From positions 46,667-110,666 of the forward strand of contig NZ_JAAEHL010000016.1 of NCBI RefSeq assembly GCF_010614725.1: a stretch of 64,000 nucleotides of DNA, in the 5' to 3' direction. Within the stretch, counting starts at the first letter, position 1; every line of letters begins with the position of its first letter. A program made the position numbers and the translations under genes. The stretch comes from Flavobacterium ajazii (GTDB lineage Bacteria > Bacteroidota > Bacteroidia > Flavobacteriales > Flavobacteriaceae). This document shows positions 53,055 through 61,660 of this stretch, piece by piece. The notes below the pieces were generated by a model. The model did not search any database. It was not told the origin of the DNA and worked only from the letters and a program-made list of their open reading frames with translations.

Positions 53055-53843
53055 ATGAGCGAAAAAACGAAACCATATGCCTTAATTACCGGTGCCAGCA
53101 AAGGCATTGGAAAATCTATTGCTTATGAATTGGCTAAACAGGGTCATCCACTATTGCTTGTTGCAAGAAGTGAGGAGGAATTAAAAGCACTATCTGATGA
53201 TATTAAGGTTAAATACGGCATCAATGCTCCTTTTTTATCGATTGATCTTTCGACAAATGACGCATCACAAAAAGTAACCGACTGGATAAAAACGAATAAC
53301 TATACGGTTGGCATTTTAGTTAACAATGCCGGTTATGGTGTGTGGGGCGATTTTAGTAAGTCTACTCTAACTGATCAGCTTGGCATGATGCAGCTTAACA
53401 TGAATGTGGTGGTAGAACTTTCACATTTATTAGTACCTATACTTTCGCAGGAAAAACAAGCCTACATTTTAAATATATCGAGTACTGCTGCATATCAGGC
53501 TGTGCCTACTCTGGCCGTTTATTCGGCTACAAAAGCTTTTGTTTTATCGTTTACGCGTGCCCTGCGTTTTGAACTGGCCAAAACTTCAATTTCAGTAACT
53601 TGTTTTAGTCCGGGTCCGGTTGATACTGGTTTTGCTGAAAGAGCTGGTTTAAGCGCTCTTAACAAAATGGCTGAAAAGTTTAATATGCAGCCTGATGAAG
53701 TAGCAAAAATGGCAGTAAAAGCTATGTTCAGCAAAAAATCAGAAGTTATTCCGGGATTTACCAATATCATTTCGGTTTATGCTAACCGCATACTACCAAA
53801 GGCTTTTATCGAAAAAACGGCAGCCGGAATCTATAAAATTTAA
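53055..53843 (+). CDS. Short-chain dehydrogenase/reductase
   Basis: 262 residues, classical SDR of the fatty-acyl/ketoacyl-reductase-like type. Cofactor motif ITGASKGIGKSIAYEL, then LVNNAGYGVWGDF, the catalytic Ser in LNISSTAAYQ and YSATK (YxxxK). The substrate is unknown. It has its own -7 box and is followed by a promoter and the poly-Cys leader ORF, so it is probably transcribed apart from the PhyH gene. Confidence 0.9.
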   Translation: MSEKTKPYALITGASKGIGKSIAYELAKQGHPLLLVARSEEELKALSDDIKVKYGINAPFLSIDLSTNDASQKVTDWIKTNNYTVGILVNNAGYGVWGDFSKSTLTDQLGMMQLNMNVVVELSHLLVPILSQEKQAYILNISSTAAYQAVPTLAVYSATKAFVLSFTRALRFELAKTSISVTCFSPGPVDTGFAERAGLSALNKMAEKFNMQPDEVAKMAVKAMFSKKSEVIPGFTNIISVYANRILPKAFIEKTAAGIYKI

Positions 53844-53873
53844 TTTTTTTTTCAAAAAAATAAAAAAATATTC

Positions 53874-53902
53874 TTTGCAAATGAAAAATTATATTACATT
53901 TG
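53874..53902 (+). promoter_or_regulatory. Strong promoter of the poly-Cys leader and PhyH operon
   Basis: TTTG at 53874-53877 and TACATTTG (TAnnTTTG) at 53895-53902, spacing 17 bases. Transcription would start near 53908, only about 20 bases before the leader ORF. Confidence 0.75.
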
Positions 53903-53926
53903 CAATGTCTACTAATTCGATAGAAT

Positions 53927-54016
53927 ATGTATAGTAAAAGAAATACTTTTAATTTGCCTAAAAGCCGAATGCACGCAATGATGCGAATGTGTTGCTGTTG
54001 TTGTTGCTGTTGCTAA
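53927..54016 (+). CDS. Leader peptide ending in eight consecutive cysteines
   Basis: A 29-codon ORF, too short for standard gene callers. It reads MYSKRNTFNLPKSRMHAMMR, then M, then eight Cys codons (TGT and TGC mixed) and TAA. It begins about 20 bases after the predicted transcription start and ends 51 bases before the PhyH gene. A run of Cys codons just before a stop is the pattern expected of a leader whose translation reports charged Cys-tRNA, as known for poly-cysteine leaders in mycobacteria. I see no strong terminator after it, so control may act on translation or Rho. The regulatory role is inferred. Confidence 0.7.
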   Translation: MYSKRNTFNLPKSRMHAMMRMCCCCCCCC

Positions 54017-54067
54017 ACTTTTAGAAAAATTTCAAACTTATTATTTCATTTATTAAATATATATATC

Positions 54068-54874
54068 ATGGTATCTTCTTATAAAACATTTACCCTTGCT
54101 AATCAATTAACTGCTGAGCAGATCAACTTTTTTAACGAACATGGTTTTATCCACTTCAAAAATTTTATAAATCCGGAAACGGTTTCATCCATCATTGATG
54201 CCTCTAAAGAAGTGCAGCAAAAATGGATTGACAACAACCTTGAAAAAGTAAATGGTGTTCCAATCAAATACGGAAAAGATTTAGATGGATCTCCAATTGT
54301 ACAGCGTTTTGCCTTTATCAATCAGCATCATCAAACCTTAAGTGGGCTTTTACTTGATCCAAGATTTAATGGTTTATTACCATTGGCAGGCGAAGGCGCA
54401 AGATTAGGTACTGAGGAAAAAGACGGAATGGTTTTTAATCATTATATCAATGGACCGGAAAGTAAATTTGCTAAAATGGGCTGGCATACAGATGGTTTGA
54501 GAGATATTTTTTATGGTACAAAATTAAACCCAATGTTAAATGTGGGTATCCACTTAAGCACTTTAAAACCCGAAAACGGCGGTCTTAAAATCATTCCGGG
54601 GACTCACAAGCAAAGTGTTTATCAAATGCTTTTCCGTAAAAAATACTTTTTAGATCACAAAGCCGATCCGGAGGAAGTCTCCATTATTCCGGAAGCCGGG
54701 GATTTAACCATTCATGATGGCCGTTTGTGGCACAGAGTTGCAGAATCATCTGTTCGTGGTGAAGAAAGCAGAAGAAGAGTTATTTATATTCCTATTATAG
54801 CAGGGAAATATGCTCCAAAAGATGAGAATAGTCCAACGGCTTTCTACCAACGTTTTGCGGGAATTGTTAAATAA
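54068..54874 (+). CDS. Phytanoyl-CoA dioxygenase (PhyH) family Fe/2-oxoglutarate enzyme
   Basis: 268 residues. The iron-binding HxD appears in MGWHTDGLRDIFYG, the distal His in GRLWHRVAESS, and Arg for 2-oxoglutarate in ESRRRVIYIPI. The conserved PENGGLKIIPGTHKQ lies between them. The N-terminus LTAEQINFFNEHGFIHFKNF is typical of the family. These enzymes hydroxylate lipids or small molecules; some relatives release sulfite from sulfonates. The Cys-rich leader upstream suggests the substrate or its regulation involves sulfur, which is inference. CDP-alcohol transferase and GtrA genes follow on the same strand. Confidence 0.88.
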   Translation: MVSSYKTFTLANQLTAEQINFFNEHGFIHFKNFINPETVSSIIDASKEVQQKWIDNNLEKVNGVPIKYGKDLDGSPIVQRFAFINQHHQTLSGLLLDPRFNGLLPLAGEGARLGTEEKDGMVFNHYINGPESKFAKMGWHTDGLRDIFYGTKLNPMLNVGIHLSTLKPENGGLKIIPGTHKQSVYQMLFRKKYFLDHKADPEEVSIIPEAGDLTIHDGRLWHRVAESSVRGEESRRRVIYIPIIAGKYAPKDENSPTAFYQRFAGIVK

Positions 54875-55028
54875 TTATGCTTTTTATTATCGCATTTAGT
54901 TATCTGGTTAGATCAGGTAAGCTAAAAAGTACCACAGATTTTCTTAAAAATACGCAAAGAAAAGTAAAATTTAAAATTGCAAAACTGGAATTGGCTATAC
55001 TGTCTGGCTTACAAATATTGCGCTATTA

Positions 55029-55715
55029 ATGGGAACAGAAACACAGATTGAGGATTATAAAGCAATTGCACAAAGAACATTTTCAGATCGCAAGCGAACT
55101 AATATTTTAAAAAGAGCAGAACAGCTAACGATTGCATTTTTACTTCCAAAGGTGCCTAAAATCATTTCGCCAAACTTACTGACTTTACTTGGCACGCTTG
55201 GTTCGGGAATAGTTTTTTTGGCTTTTGTTTTAGGTACTTATTTAAAAAACTGGTATTTGCTTTTGGGGATTATCGGACTGGCTATAAATTGGTTAGGTGA
55301 TTCTTTAGACGGAAGACTGGCTTATTACAGAAATATTCCACGTCGTTGGTATGGCTTTGCACTTGATATTATTGCCGACTGGATTGGTATTGTACTTGTA
55401 GGCTTTGGCTACTACATTTATGCTGAAAATGGCACACAAATAGTAGCCTTTGCTTTTGTCGCATTGTATGGCTGGTCGATTATCATCAGCCAGCTACGCT
55501 ACAAAATTACAAATGAATACAGTATAGATTCGGGCTTTGTTGGACCAACAGAACTTCGATTTATTATTGCTTTAATTTTAATTGCAGAAGTTTTATTTCA
55601 CGGATCAATCACATATTTAGCTGGCTTAATCACTATCATATTATTTGTAATTAACACCATAGACAGCTTTAAACTTTTGAAATTGGGCGATTTAAGAGAT
55701 AAAAACCAAGGCTGA
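55029..55715 (+). CDS. CDP-alcohol phosphatidyltransferase-family membrane protein
   Basis: 228 residues with about six membrane helices. The active-site motif reads GDSLDGRLAYYRNIPRRWYG, then FALDIIAD; it matches DxxDGxxA..(x)..GxxxDxxxD, except that the usual Arg after DGxxA is Tyr. All four Asp residues are kept. The family joins a CDP-activated lipid to an alcohol or inositol to make phospholipid headgroups. The acceptor here is unknown. The GtrA gene starts one base after its stop, so the two are coupled. Confidence 0.87.
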   Translation: MGTETQIEDYKAIAQRTFSDRKRTNILKRAEQLTIAFLLPKVPKIISPNLLTLLGTLGSGIVFLAFVLGTYLKNWYLLLGIIGLAINWLGDSLDGRLAYYRNIPRRWYGFALDIIADWIGIVLVGFGYYIYAENGTQIVAFAFVALYGWSIIISQLRYKITNEYSIDSGFVGPTELRFIIALILIAEVLFHGSITYLAGLITIILFVINTIDSFKLLKLGDLRDKNQG

Positions 55716-55716
55716 T

Positions 55717-56148
55717 ATGTTCAGGAAAAAATCCATTTTTACTTTTCTAAAAGCACAAGTTGCAGCATTTATAGGTGGCATTACCGATTATGGATTAATG
55801 ATTGTATTAACAGAAGTATTTAAATTGCATTTTACCTTTTCGATTCTAATCTCCGGAACCGTTGGTGCCATTATCAATTTCAGCATCAATAGATTTTGGG
55901 TATTTAAAAATCAATGTGGTTATAGCAGCCACATCAATAGTCAGCTTTTAAAATTTGCCATGGTTGTATTGGGAAGCATTTCCTTAAAATCATTAGGTAC
56001 GCTTATTTTTCAAAAAGTATTTCTAATCGATTACAGAATAGGAAGATTAATCACAGATCTTTTTGTTTCTTATGGTTTTAATTATCCACTGATTAAATAT
56101 TGGGTTTTTAGGGTAAACGAAAAACCGGATGTAATTGAATCTAATTAG
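55717..56148 (+). CDS. GtrA-like membrane protein
   Basis: 143 residues with four predicted membrane helices. The GtrA pattern includes KAQVAAFIGGITDYGLMIVL, GTVGAIINFSINRFWVFKN and a C-terminal FNYPLIKYWVFR. The family helps move lipid-linked sugars across the membrane. It is coupled to the CDP-alcohol transferase gene, so the pair may make and flip an unusual polar lipid. Confidence 0.87.
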   Translation: MFRKKSIFTFLKAQVAAFIGGITDYGLMIVLTEVFKLHFTFSILISGTVGAIINFSINRFWVFKNQCGYSSHINSQLLKFAMVVLGSISLKSLGTLIFQKVFLIDYRIGRLITDLFVSYGFNYPLIKYWVFRVNEKPDVIESN

Positions 56149-56218
56149 TATATAAATAATCAGCTGGGTACAATTACTCCGCCTATTCGCTTCGCCGGGG
56201 CTCGTATTTTTTCTATTC

Positions 56219-56353
56219 AACACATAGAAACATAGATTCCATATGCAAAAAAGAAAACAAAAAGAAATTAGTTTCTAACACATAGCCAACTATGTTTATT
56301 TAAACAAGTGAAGCGCCTTTTTTAAGCTTTCTAAATCTATGCTTCTATGTGTT
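56219..56353. repeat. Dispersed element with inverted ends, copy C (135 bp)
   Basis: The left end is AACACATAGAAACATAGATT and the right end CTATGCTTCTATGTGTT, an inverted match. The core AAGTGAAGCGCCTTTT is present. It lies 36 bases before the DUF4833 gene; an in-frame ATG inside it (56339) is unlikely to be the start of that gene. Confidence 0.85.
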
Positions 56354-56389
56354 AAAAATTGCACTCAACGGATTACAAAACATTTTATT

Positions 56390-56968
56390 ATGAAAAAATT
56401 ATCATTTAAATATTTTACAGAATCACTAATCGTTATAACGTTTTTAGTAAATATAATTTCCGGAAATCTATTGGCACAATCCAAAAATCCATCGCCATTA
56501 CATTTTCCGACTCCTAAGAATATAGACAATATGCTATTTTATGTTCAGCGGGATCCAAATATAAACACTGCTATTTATACCATAAACTATCAGGAAAATG
56601 GAAAAATAGACAAAAGCAACCCTATAAAAGCGTATTGGATTCGATATGCTGAGAAAGGAGAAAAAAAAGATTTTAGTTATATACAACGCAAATTTGCATA
56701 TGGAATAGAAAGTAAAACCTTGAATAATGAAGAGTTTGAACTTCAGTTTGTATCATATAAAAAGTTACCCTTAACCTTGAAAAAGACAGATTCAGATCAA
56801 AAATATCATGTTTTTGTAAATGTAAATCAGAAAAAAATACAGGTAGAAAAAATATTTGTACGTATTGAAGGCGGTTCTTTTTGGTTACCAAATGTAAAGT
56901 ACGCCGAAGTTACCGGAATTGATGCTACTTCAAATAAAACAATTACTGAAAGAATGCTGTTGAAATAA
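56390..56968 (+). CDS. DUF4833-family exported protein
   Basis: 192 residues from ATG 56390. A hydrophobic signal (LIVITFLVNIISGNLLAQ) is followed by the DUF4833 pattern: PKNIDNMLFYVQRDPNINTAIYTINYQ, NPIKAYWIRYAEKG and YIQRKFAYGI. The function of the family is unknown; it is periplasmic. It follows the PhyH, CDP-alcohol transferase and GtrA genes, separated by a repeat element, and may belong to the same lipid pathway. Confidence 0.82.
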   Translation: MKKLSFKYFTESLIVITFLVNIISGNLLAQSKNPSPLHFPTPKNIDNMLFYVQRDPNINTAIYTINYQENGKIDKSNPIKAYWIRYAEKGEKKDFSYIQRKFAYGIESKTLNNEEFELQFVSYKKLPLTLKKTDSDQKYHVFVNVNQKKIQVEKIFVRIEGGSFWLPNVKYAEVTGIDATSNKTITERMLLK

Positions 56969-57043
56969 CCCGTTGGTTAAGCAACTATTTCAAATCCAAT
57001 TTGGATGGTTTCGCCAACGAAATAATCTGGAATATCGAAAAAA

Positions 57044-57105
57044 TGCGGAGGACAATCAATTAATTACCGCATCTTTTGCGGAGAATAATTACTATATTTA
57101 CCGCA
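57044..57105. promoter_or_regulatory. Four-half-site operator array before the Fic gene
   Basis: TGCGGAGG (57044), TTACCGCA (57064), TGCGGAGA (57077) and TTACCGCA (57098) are copies of one half-site in alternating orientation. They end 15 bases before the Fic start and overlap the likely promoter. Confidence 0.6.
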
Positions 57106-57119
57106 TAAACTAAAAATCA

Positions 57120-58223
57120 ATGGCAATTTATATTCATCAACTTAAAAATTGGCCTCATTTGTATTGGAATGAGCAAGAATTTATTTCATTGTTAAGCGAA
57201 GTAAGGAACTTGCAAGGAAAACTTATGGGTAAAGTGGAATTGCTGGGTTTCGAATTAAAAGGAGAAGCCAATTTAGAAACTCTGATTCAGGATGTACTGC
57301 AAACTTCTGAAATAGAAGGAGAAATTTTAAATCCCGAACTTGTTCGCTCTTCTATTGCAACAAGACTTGGACTAGAATATTCAGGATTAGAACATTCTGA
57401 CAGACATGTTGATGGAATTGTAGAATTAATGCTTGACGCCACTCAAAACGATAACAAAGTTTTGACAGAAGAACGATTGTTTGGTTGGCATGCCGCATTA
57501 TTTCCGACAGGAAGAAGCGGAATGCATAAAATCGAAGTAGCTAATTGGCGTTCCGGTGCTATGCAGGTAGTTTCAGGTGGAATGGGCAGAGAAATTGTTC
57601 ATTATGAAGCTCCCGAAGCCGAAAAGTTAATTTCAGAAATGGAACAATTTATAGACTGGTACAACAACGAACAAAATCTGGAATCATTATTAAAAGCAGC
57701 CGTAGCTCATCTATGGTTTATAACCATACACCCATTTGATGATGGGAATGGAAGAATTGCCAGGGCTATTACAGATATGCAACTTTCAAAATCAGATGGA
57801 GTCAATCAAAGGTTTTACAGTATGTCAACTGAGGTAAATAAACAAAAGAAAAGTTATTATACTATTTTAGAGAAAACTCAAAAAGATGATTTAGATATTA
57901 CAGAATGGATTGTTTGGTTTCTGGAGTGTCTAAAAAATAGTATTCTTAACTCAAGTACAATCGTTGATAAGGTGGTAAAAAAGCACCATTTTTGGGTTAA
58001 AAATACAGGCTTAATCAGTAATGAACGTCAGAAGAAGATGCTAGATAAACTGATGGATAATTTTGAAGGCAACTTAAATACAAGTAAATGGGCAAAAATA
58101 ACTAAAACATCACCGGATACAGCGCTTAGAGATATAACCGATTTAATAAATAAAGATATCTTGATTAAAGCCAATTCAGGAGGCAGAAGTACCTATTATA
58201 TCTTAAAAGAGAATTTTCTATAG
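57120..58223 (+). CDS. Class II Fic-domain AMP-transferase with C-terminal winged helix
   Basis: 367 residues. The N-terminal DUF4172-like region (IYIHQLKNWPHLYWNEQEF) contains the inhibitory motif TSEIEGE (S/TxxxEG), placing it in class II, where the helix in the same chain blocks the site. The Fic core motif HPFDDGNGRIAR lies near residue 205. A C-terminal winged-helix segment (NTSKWAKITKTSPDTALRDITDLINKDIL) probably binds DNA. It would transfer AMP to a target protein and autoregulate through the half-site array upstream. The target is unknown. Confidence 0.92.
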   Translation: MAIYIHQLKNWPHLYWNEQEFISLLSEVRNLQGKLMGKVELLGFELKGEANLETLIQDVLQTSEIEGEILNPELVRSSIATRLGLEYSGLEHSDRHVDGIVELMLDATQNDNKVLTEERLFGWHAALFPTGRSGMHKIEVANWRSGAMQVVSGGMGREIVHYEAPEAEKLISEMEQFIDWYNNEQNLESLLKAAVAHLWFITIHPFDDGNGRIARAITDMQLSKSDGVNQRFYSMSTEVNKQKKSYYTILEKTQKDDLDITEWIVWFLECLKNSILNSSTIVDKVVKKHHFWVKNTGLISNERQKKMLDKLMDNFEGNLNTSKWAKITKTSPDTALRDITDLINKDILIKANSGGRSTYYILKENFL

Positions 58224-58297
58224 CAACATTTAAACTATGGATTACAAATTATGATTATCAGGAAAGCTAAATATTAACTACATTGTCAACCAAAAAT

Positions 58298-58333
58298 AAA
58301 AGCCTGTAAATAGTAAGTTTACAGGCTTTTTTT
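58298..58333 (+). terminator. Terminator of the Fic gene
   Basis: AAAAGCCTGTAAA pairs perfectly with TTTACAGGCTTTT around TAGTAAG, followed by TTT. Confidence 0.85.
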
Positions 58334-58660
58334 GTGGAGTGGATGGGGCTACAATCGAACACCTTATTCCCGTTTTAACGTTTCTTGATAGCTTGAAATT
58401 ATGATTTTATTGTTATTTAATTTTGTAGTCCGAATACAAACAGTGTAAGCTTTATAATAAACCCATCGAGTGTCACAGCATGTATTGTTCTTTAAAAACC
58501 TAAATTCATGATACATTCTTATCATTTTTATTTCTAATTATGTAACATTAGTATTCTAAAAAATTTCTTCAAATTCACATTACATGAAAAACTTTGAATT
58601 TTCGTCTGCACTATCATAAAGACTAAAAAATACTAACGAAATATTTTTTATTATAAAAAT

Positions 58661-58711
58661 AAGGATGTAAGCTTCAAGACAATAAAATATTACTTCAAAC
58701 TTACATCCTTT
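58661..58711 (-). terminator. Terminator of the OmpA/PorP operon
   Basis: AAGGATGTAAG and CTTACATCCTT pair around a loop of about 28 bases. On the minus strand the stem is followed by ATTTTTAT. Confidence 0.7.
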
Positions 58712-58749
58712 TTAATAAACATTTCAAAAACAAAATCAGATTAGAAAAA

Positions 58750-60690
58750 CTACTCCATTGAAATAATTACAAACTCACTTCTTCTATTTAATTGGTGCTC
58801 CTCCTCTGTACAATTTATATCATCTAAGCATTTATTAATCAATTTGCTTTCACCATATCCTTTACCCGTTAATCTGTTTACTGCAACTCCTCTTTTTACA
58901 AACCATTCAATAGTTGCTTTGGCCCTTCTGTTGGATAATAGCATATTGTATTTTTTGGTTTGTCTACTATCTGTATGAGAACGAACATCTATTTTCATAC
59001 TTGGATACTGCTTCATAACAGCTATAATTTTCTCTAATTCAAAAGCAGCATCTGTACGAATAAATGATTGATCTAAATCAAAATAAATAATCGGAATATT
59101 TAAGGTCTTGGCTAAATCTGTTCCAACACCTATTTCCTTAACTTGTTTTTCTAATTTAACATCTAATTCTGATTTATCAATTGAGGGCTGAATGGTGATA
59201 ATACTTTCATTGGTTTCGTAATCTTTCTTTGCAACTCTTACATGATACGTTTTATTACACTTAACATCAAAATTGTAAGTACCATCTATCCCTGAAATCA
59301 CTTCTGCAATTTGTTGAAACTTATCGTCAAGCAAAATTATTTTTGCCTCACTTAAAATTTCATTGGTATTAGAATCTATTACGGTTCCTATTAATTTCTT
59401 TTCGCAATCCAGTTTTCTTGTTTCTGTAAATTTATAAATATCATCATTTCCTTTTCCTCCTTCTTTATTAGATGAGAAAAAACCTTTTCCTGTACTGCTT
59501 TCAATTATAAAAGCAAAATCATCAAATTTAGTATTAACCGGTTCTCCGATATTTTGAACCTCATAAAAGCCAGAGTCCGCTTTAATCTTTGCAACGAATA
59601 TATCCAAACCTCCCAATCCCGGACGTCCGTCACTGGCAAAGTAAAGCTCGTTATCTCCCGATATAAAAGGAAATGTCTCTCTTCCTTCTGTATTAATTCC
59701 TGTTCCCAAATTTTCGGGTTTCCCAAACGTACCATCCGAATTAATTACAACACTATACAGATCAGACTGCCCTAAACTTCCTGGCATATCTGATGCAAAA
59801 TATAACTTCTTTTCGTCTGTACTCAAAGCCGGATGAGCTACACTAAACTGATCACTATTAAAAGGTAATTCTACAACATTTGTCCATTTATCATTTACAA
59901 AATCTGCTTTATACAATTTTAATAAAGTAATTCTTTTACTATCTTTTCCTTTTTTTCCACTCAAAAAGTTATTTCTTGTAAAATACATCGTTTTTCCGTC
60001 TTTGGTAAAAATAGGGGTTGATTCGTTTAGTTTTGAATTAATCTTTTTTTCAAATCGAACCGGATCTTCCAAATTTCCATCTGATTTTAATTCAGCCGCA
60101 TATAAATTTGTAAAAGACTTATTGGTCCATTTAAATGTTTTTCGGGCAACATTTCCGGTATCTCTTGCAGAGGCGAATACTAGTTTATTATTAAAAATCG
60201 TACTGCCATAATCTGATTGTTTAGAATTAATGCCTATATCTGATATTTCGAATCTTCCAGAGTTTAATTTTATTTGCTCTAAATAGTTTTTATTGTTTTC
60301 AAACAAAACTCCCCTTGTATCTGTCTTCGTTTTTTGATTAAAAACGTCAAGCATTCGGTCTGATTTAGCATAATCTCCAATCGACTTGAGAGACTGTGCA
60401 TATCTATAATAATATTCTGATTCCTGTTCATTGTTTAAAGAAAACAATGCATCATACCACTTTACTGCTTTTGTAAGTTCTGCATTAAAATAATAAGCAT
60501 TTCCTAATCTTTGAAACATTTTTTCATCCTTATACCCGCTTTCGGCTACTTTCTCATAGATAGAAATTGCATCTACATAGGCATATTGATTGTAGTTTTT
60601 CTCTGCTCTGTTCAAAACTGTTTTTTGAGCCATTCCGTTAAAACAGATAAAAGGTAAAAATACAGTGTAAATTATTTTTTTAATTTTCAT
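58750..60690 (-). CDS. OmpA-family protein of a PorP/SprF operon
   Basis: 646 residues with a signal peptide (IYTVFLPFICFNGMAQ). Order: N-terminal TPR-like repeats (AEKNYNQYAYVDAISIYEKVAESGY), a PD40-type propeller (STPIFTKDGKTMYFTRN, LYFASDMPGSLGQSDLY, GGLDIFVAK), a carboxypeptidase-regulatory-like domain (GTVIDSNTNEILSEAKIILLDD) and a C-terminal OmpA peptidoglycan-binding domain (IDVRSHTDSRQTKKYNMLLSNRRAKAT). This domain order is typical of the OmpA partner in type IX secretion and gliding clusters. It starts 2 bases after the PorP/SprF gene stop. It links the outer-membrane machine to peptidoglycan. Confidence 0.93.
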   Translation of the reverse strand: MKIKKIIYTVFLPFICFNGMAQKTVLNRAEKNYNQYAYVDAISIYEKVAESGYKDEKMFQRLGNAYYFNAELTKAVKWYDALFSLNNEQESEYYYRYAQSLKSIGDYAKSDRMLDVFNQKTKTDTRGVLFENNKNYLEQIKLNSGRFEISDIGINSKQSDYGSTIFNNKLVFASARDTGNVARKTFKWTNKSFTNLYAAELKSDGNLEDPVRFEKKINSKLNESTPIFTKDGKTMYFTRNNFLSGKKGKDSKRITLLKLYKADFVNDKWTNVVELPFNSDQFSVAHPALSTDEKKLYFASDMPGSLGQSDLYSVVINSDGTFGKPENLGTGINTEGRETFPFISGDNELYFASDGRPGLGGLDIFVAKIKADSGFYEVQNIGEPVNTKFDDFAFIIESSTGKGFFSSNKEGGKGNDDIYKFTETRKLDCEKKLIGTVIDSNTNEILSEAKIILLDDKFQQIAEVISGIDGTYNFDVKCNKTYHVRVAKKDYETNESIITIQPSIDKSELDVKLEKQVKEIGVGTDLAKTLNIPIIYFDLDQSFIRTDAAFELEKIIAVMKQYPSMKIDVRSHTDSRQTKKYNMLLSNRRAKATIEWFVKRGVAVNRLTGKGYGESKLINKCLDDINCTEEEHQLNRRSEFVIISME

Positions 60691-60692
60691 AA

Positions 60693-61601
60693 TTAAAAGA
60701 ATCTTGGTGAAGTTATTCGTCCATATTTGTTTAAGAATTCAAAGCGCAAAAATATCTCGTGTGATCCTGAATTATAATTGACCAATTTTGTTGTTTCACG
60801 ATCGTAAGCATAACCTAAATACAAACTGTCAGTAATCTGAAATCCAGCCAATGCACTTACAGAGGCGCTCCATCTGTAAGCAACACCAATTACGAATTTG
60901 TCGTTAAACATAAAATTTGCAGAGGCATCAACCTGCAATGGTGAGCCCTCAACCATTTTAGTTAACAAAGCAGGTTTGAATTTTATGGTTTCATAATGGT
61001 CTAAATCAAATACATAACCCGCAATCAGGTAATAGTTTATCTGATCTTTGAAGATTGCAACTTCGTTGTCGTCATAACGATTGGTCTGAATGAAATTAGG
61101 TACTGATAAACCTATATAAGCTTTATCTGTATGCCAATAAATGCCAGCTCCAATATTTGGCGAAAATTTATTTTTGAAGTTCTGAAACTGTGAATCTCCC
61201 TGATTTTCAGGCTTCAGTTTACTAGGATCAAGGTTGAATAAATTTGCAGATCCTTTTATACCAAAAGAGAGTCTCGTAGTTGCCGATGTAGGTATAGAGT
61301 ATGAAAAATCTGCTGATATGTTATTCTCATTTGTTGGACCTATTTTATCATTTACTAACGAAACTCCTAGCCCTACATTATTACCCAATGGAGTATTTAC
61401 TGAAAAGCTACTGGTTTCTGGTGCTCCATCTAAACCAACCCATTGCGTACGGTACAATCCAAAAACACTCAAGCTCCCCCTTGATCCGGCATACGCTGGA
61501 TTTATATTAATGGTATTATACATGTATTGTGTAAACTGTGCATCCTGCTGAGCATAACCTGCAACCGAACAAAACAATAAAACTAAAAATATTTTTTTCA
61601 T
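60693..61601 (-). CDS. PorP/SprF-family type IX secretion outer-membrane protein
   Basis: 302 residues. A signal peptide ends at CSVAGYAQQ, followed by the family start DAQFTQYMYNTININPAYAGSRG. Barrel strands follow, including LSVFGLYRTQWVGLDGAPET and YFIAGYVFDLDHYE-like text, and the protein ends EIFLRFEFLNKYGRI. PorP/SprF proteins serve as attachment or export partners for a specific type IX cargo. The cargo is likely the adhesin encoded just upstream on the same strand. Confidence 0.95.
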   Translation of the reverse strand: MKKIFLVLLFCSVAGYAQQDAQFTQYMYNTININPAYAGSRGSLSVFGLYRTQWVGLDGAPETSSFSVNTPLGNNVGLGVSLVNDKIGPTNENNISADFSYSIPTSATTRLSFGIKGSANLFNLDPSKLKPENQGDSQFQNFKNKFSPNIGAGIYWHTDKAYIGLSVPNFIQTNRYDDNEVAIFKDQINYYLIAGYVFDLDHYETIKFKPALLTKMVEGSPLQVDASANFMFNDKFVIGVAYRWSASVSALAGFQITDSLYLGYAYDRETTKLVNYNSGSHEIFLRFEFLNKYGRITSPRFF

Positions 61602-61660
61602 TTATTTCATTTTTAAATAATGGCTTAGCCTTAACTAAGCCATTTAAATTGTACAAAATA

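Larger units (their letters stand above)
58224..58749. other. Intergenic region with two terminators
   Basis: 526 bases. It holds the Fic terminator (58298-58333), then about 320 AT-rich bases with no ORF, then the OmpA operon terminator (58661-58711). Confidence 0.6.

Noticed and set aside
53990..54013. TGY microsatellite explanation for the Cys run
   Set aside because: The tract mixes TGT and TGC irregularly and lies in frame at the end of an ORF directly behind a strong promoter, so a coding role is more likely, though slippage cannot be excluded.
56339..56389. N-terminal extension of the DUF4833 protein
   Set aside because: The ATG lies inside a mobile repeat and the extension would hide the signal peptide.
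58331..58380. tRNA-like text (GGGGCTACAATCGAACACC)
   Set aside because: It resembles a tRNA 3' half on the opposite strand, but no acceptor, D or anticodon stem can be built, so it is not a tRNA gene.
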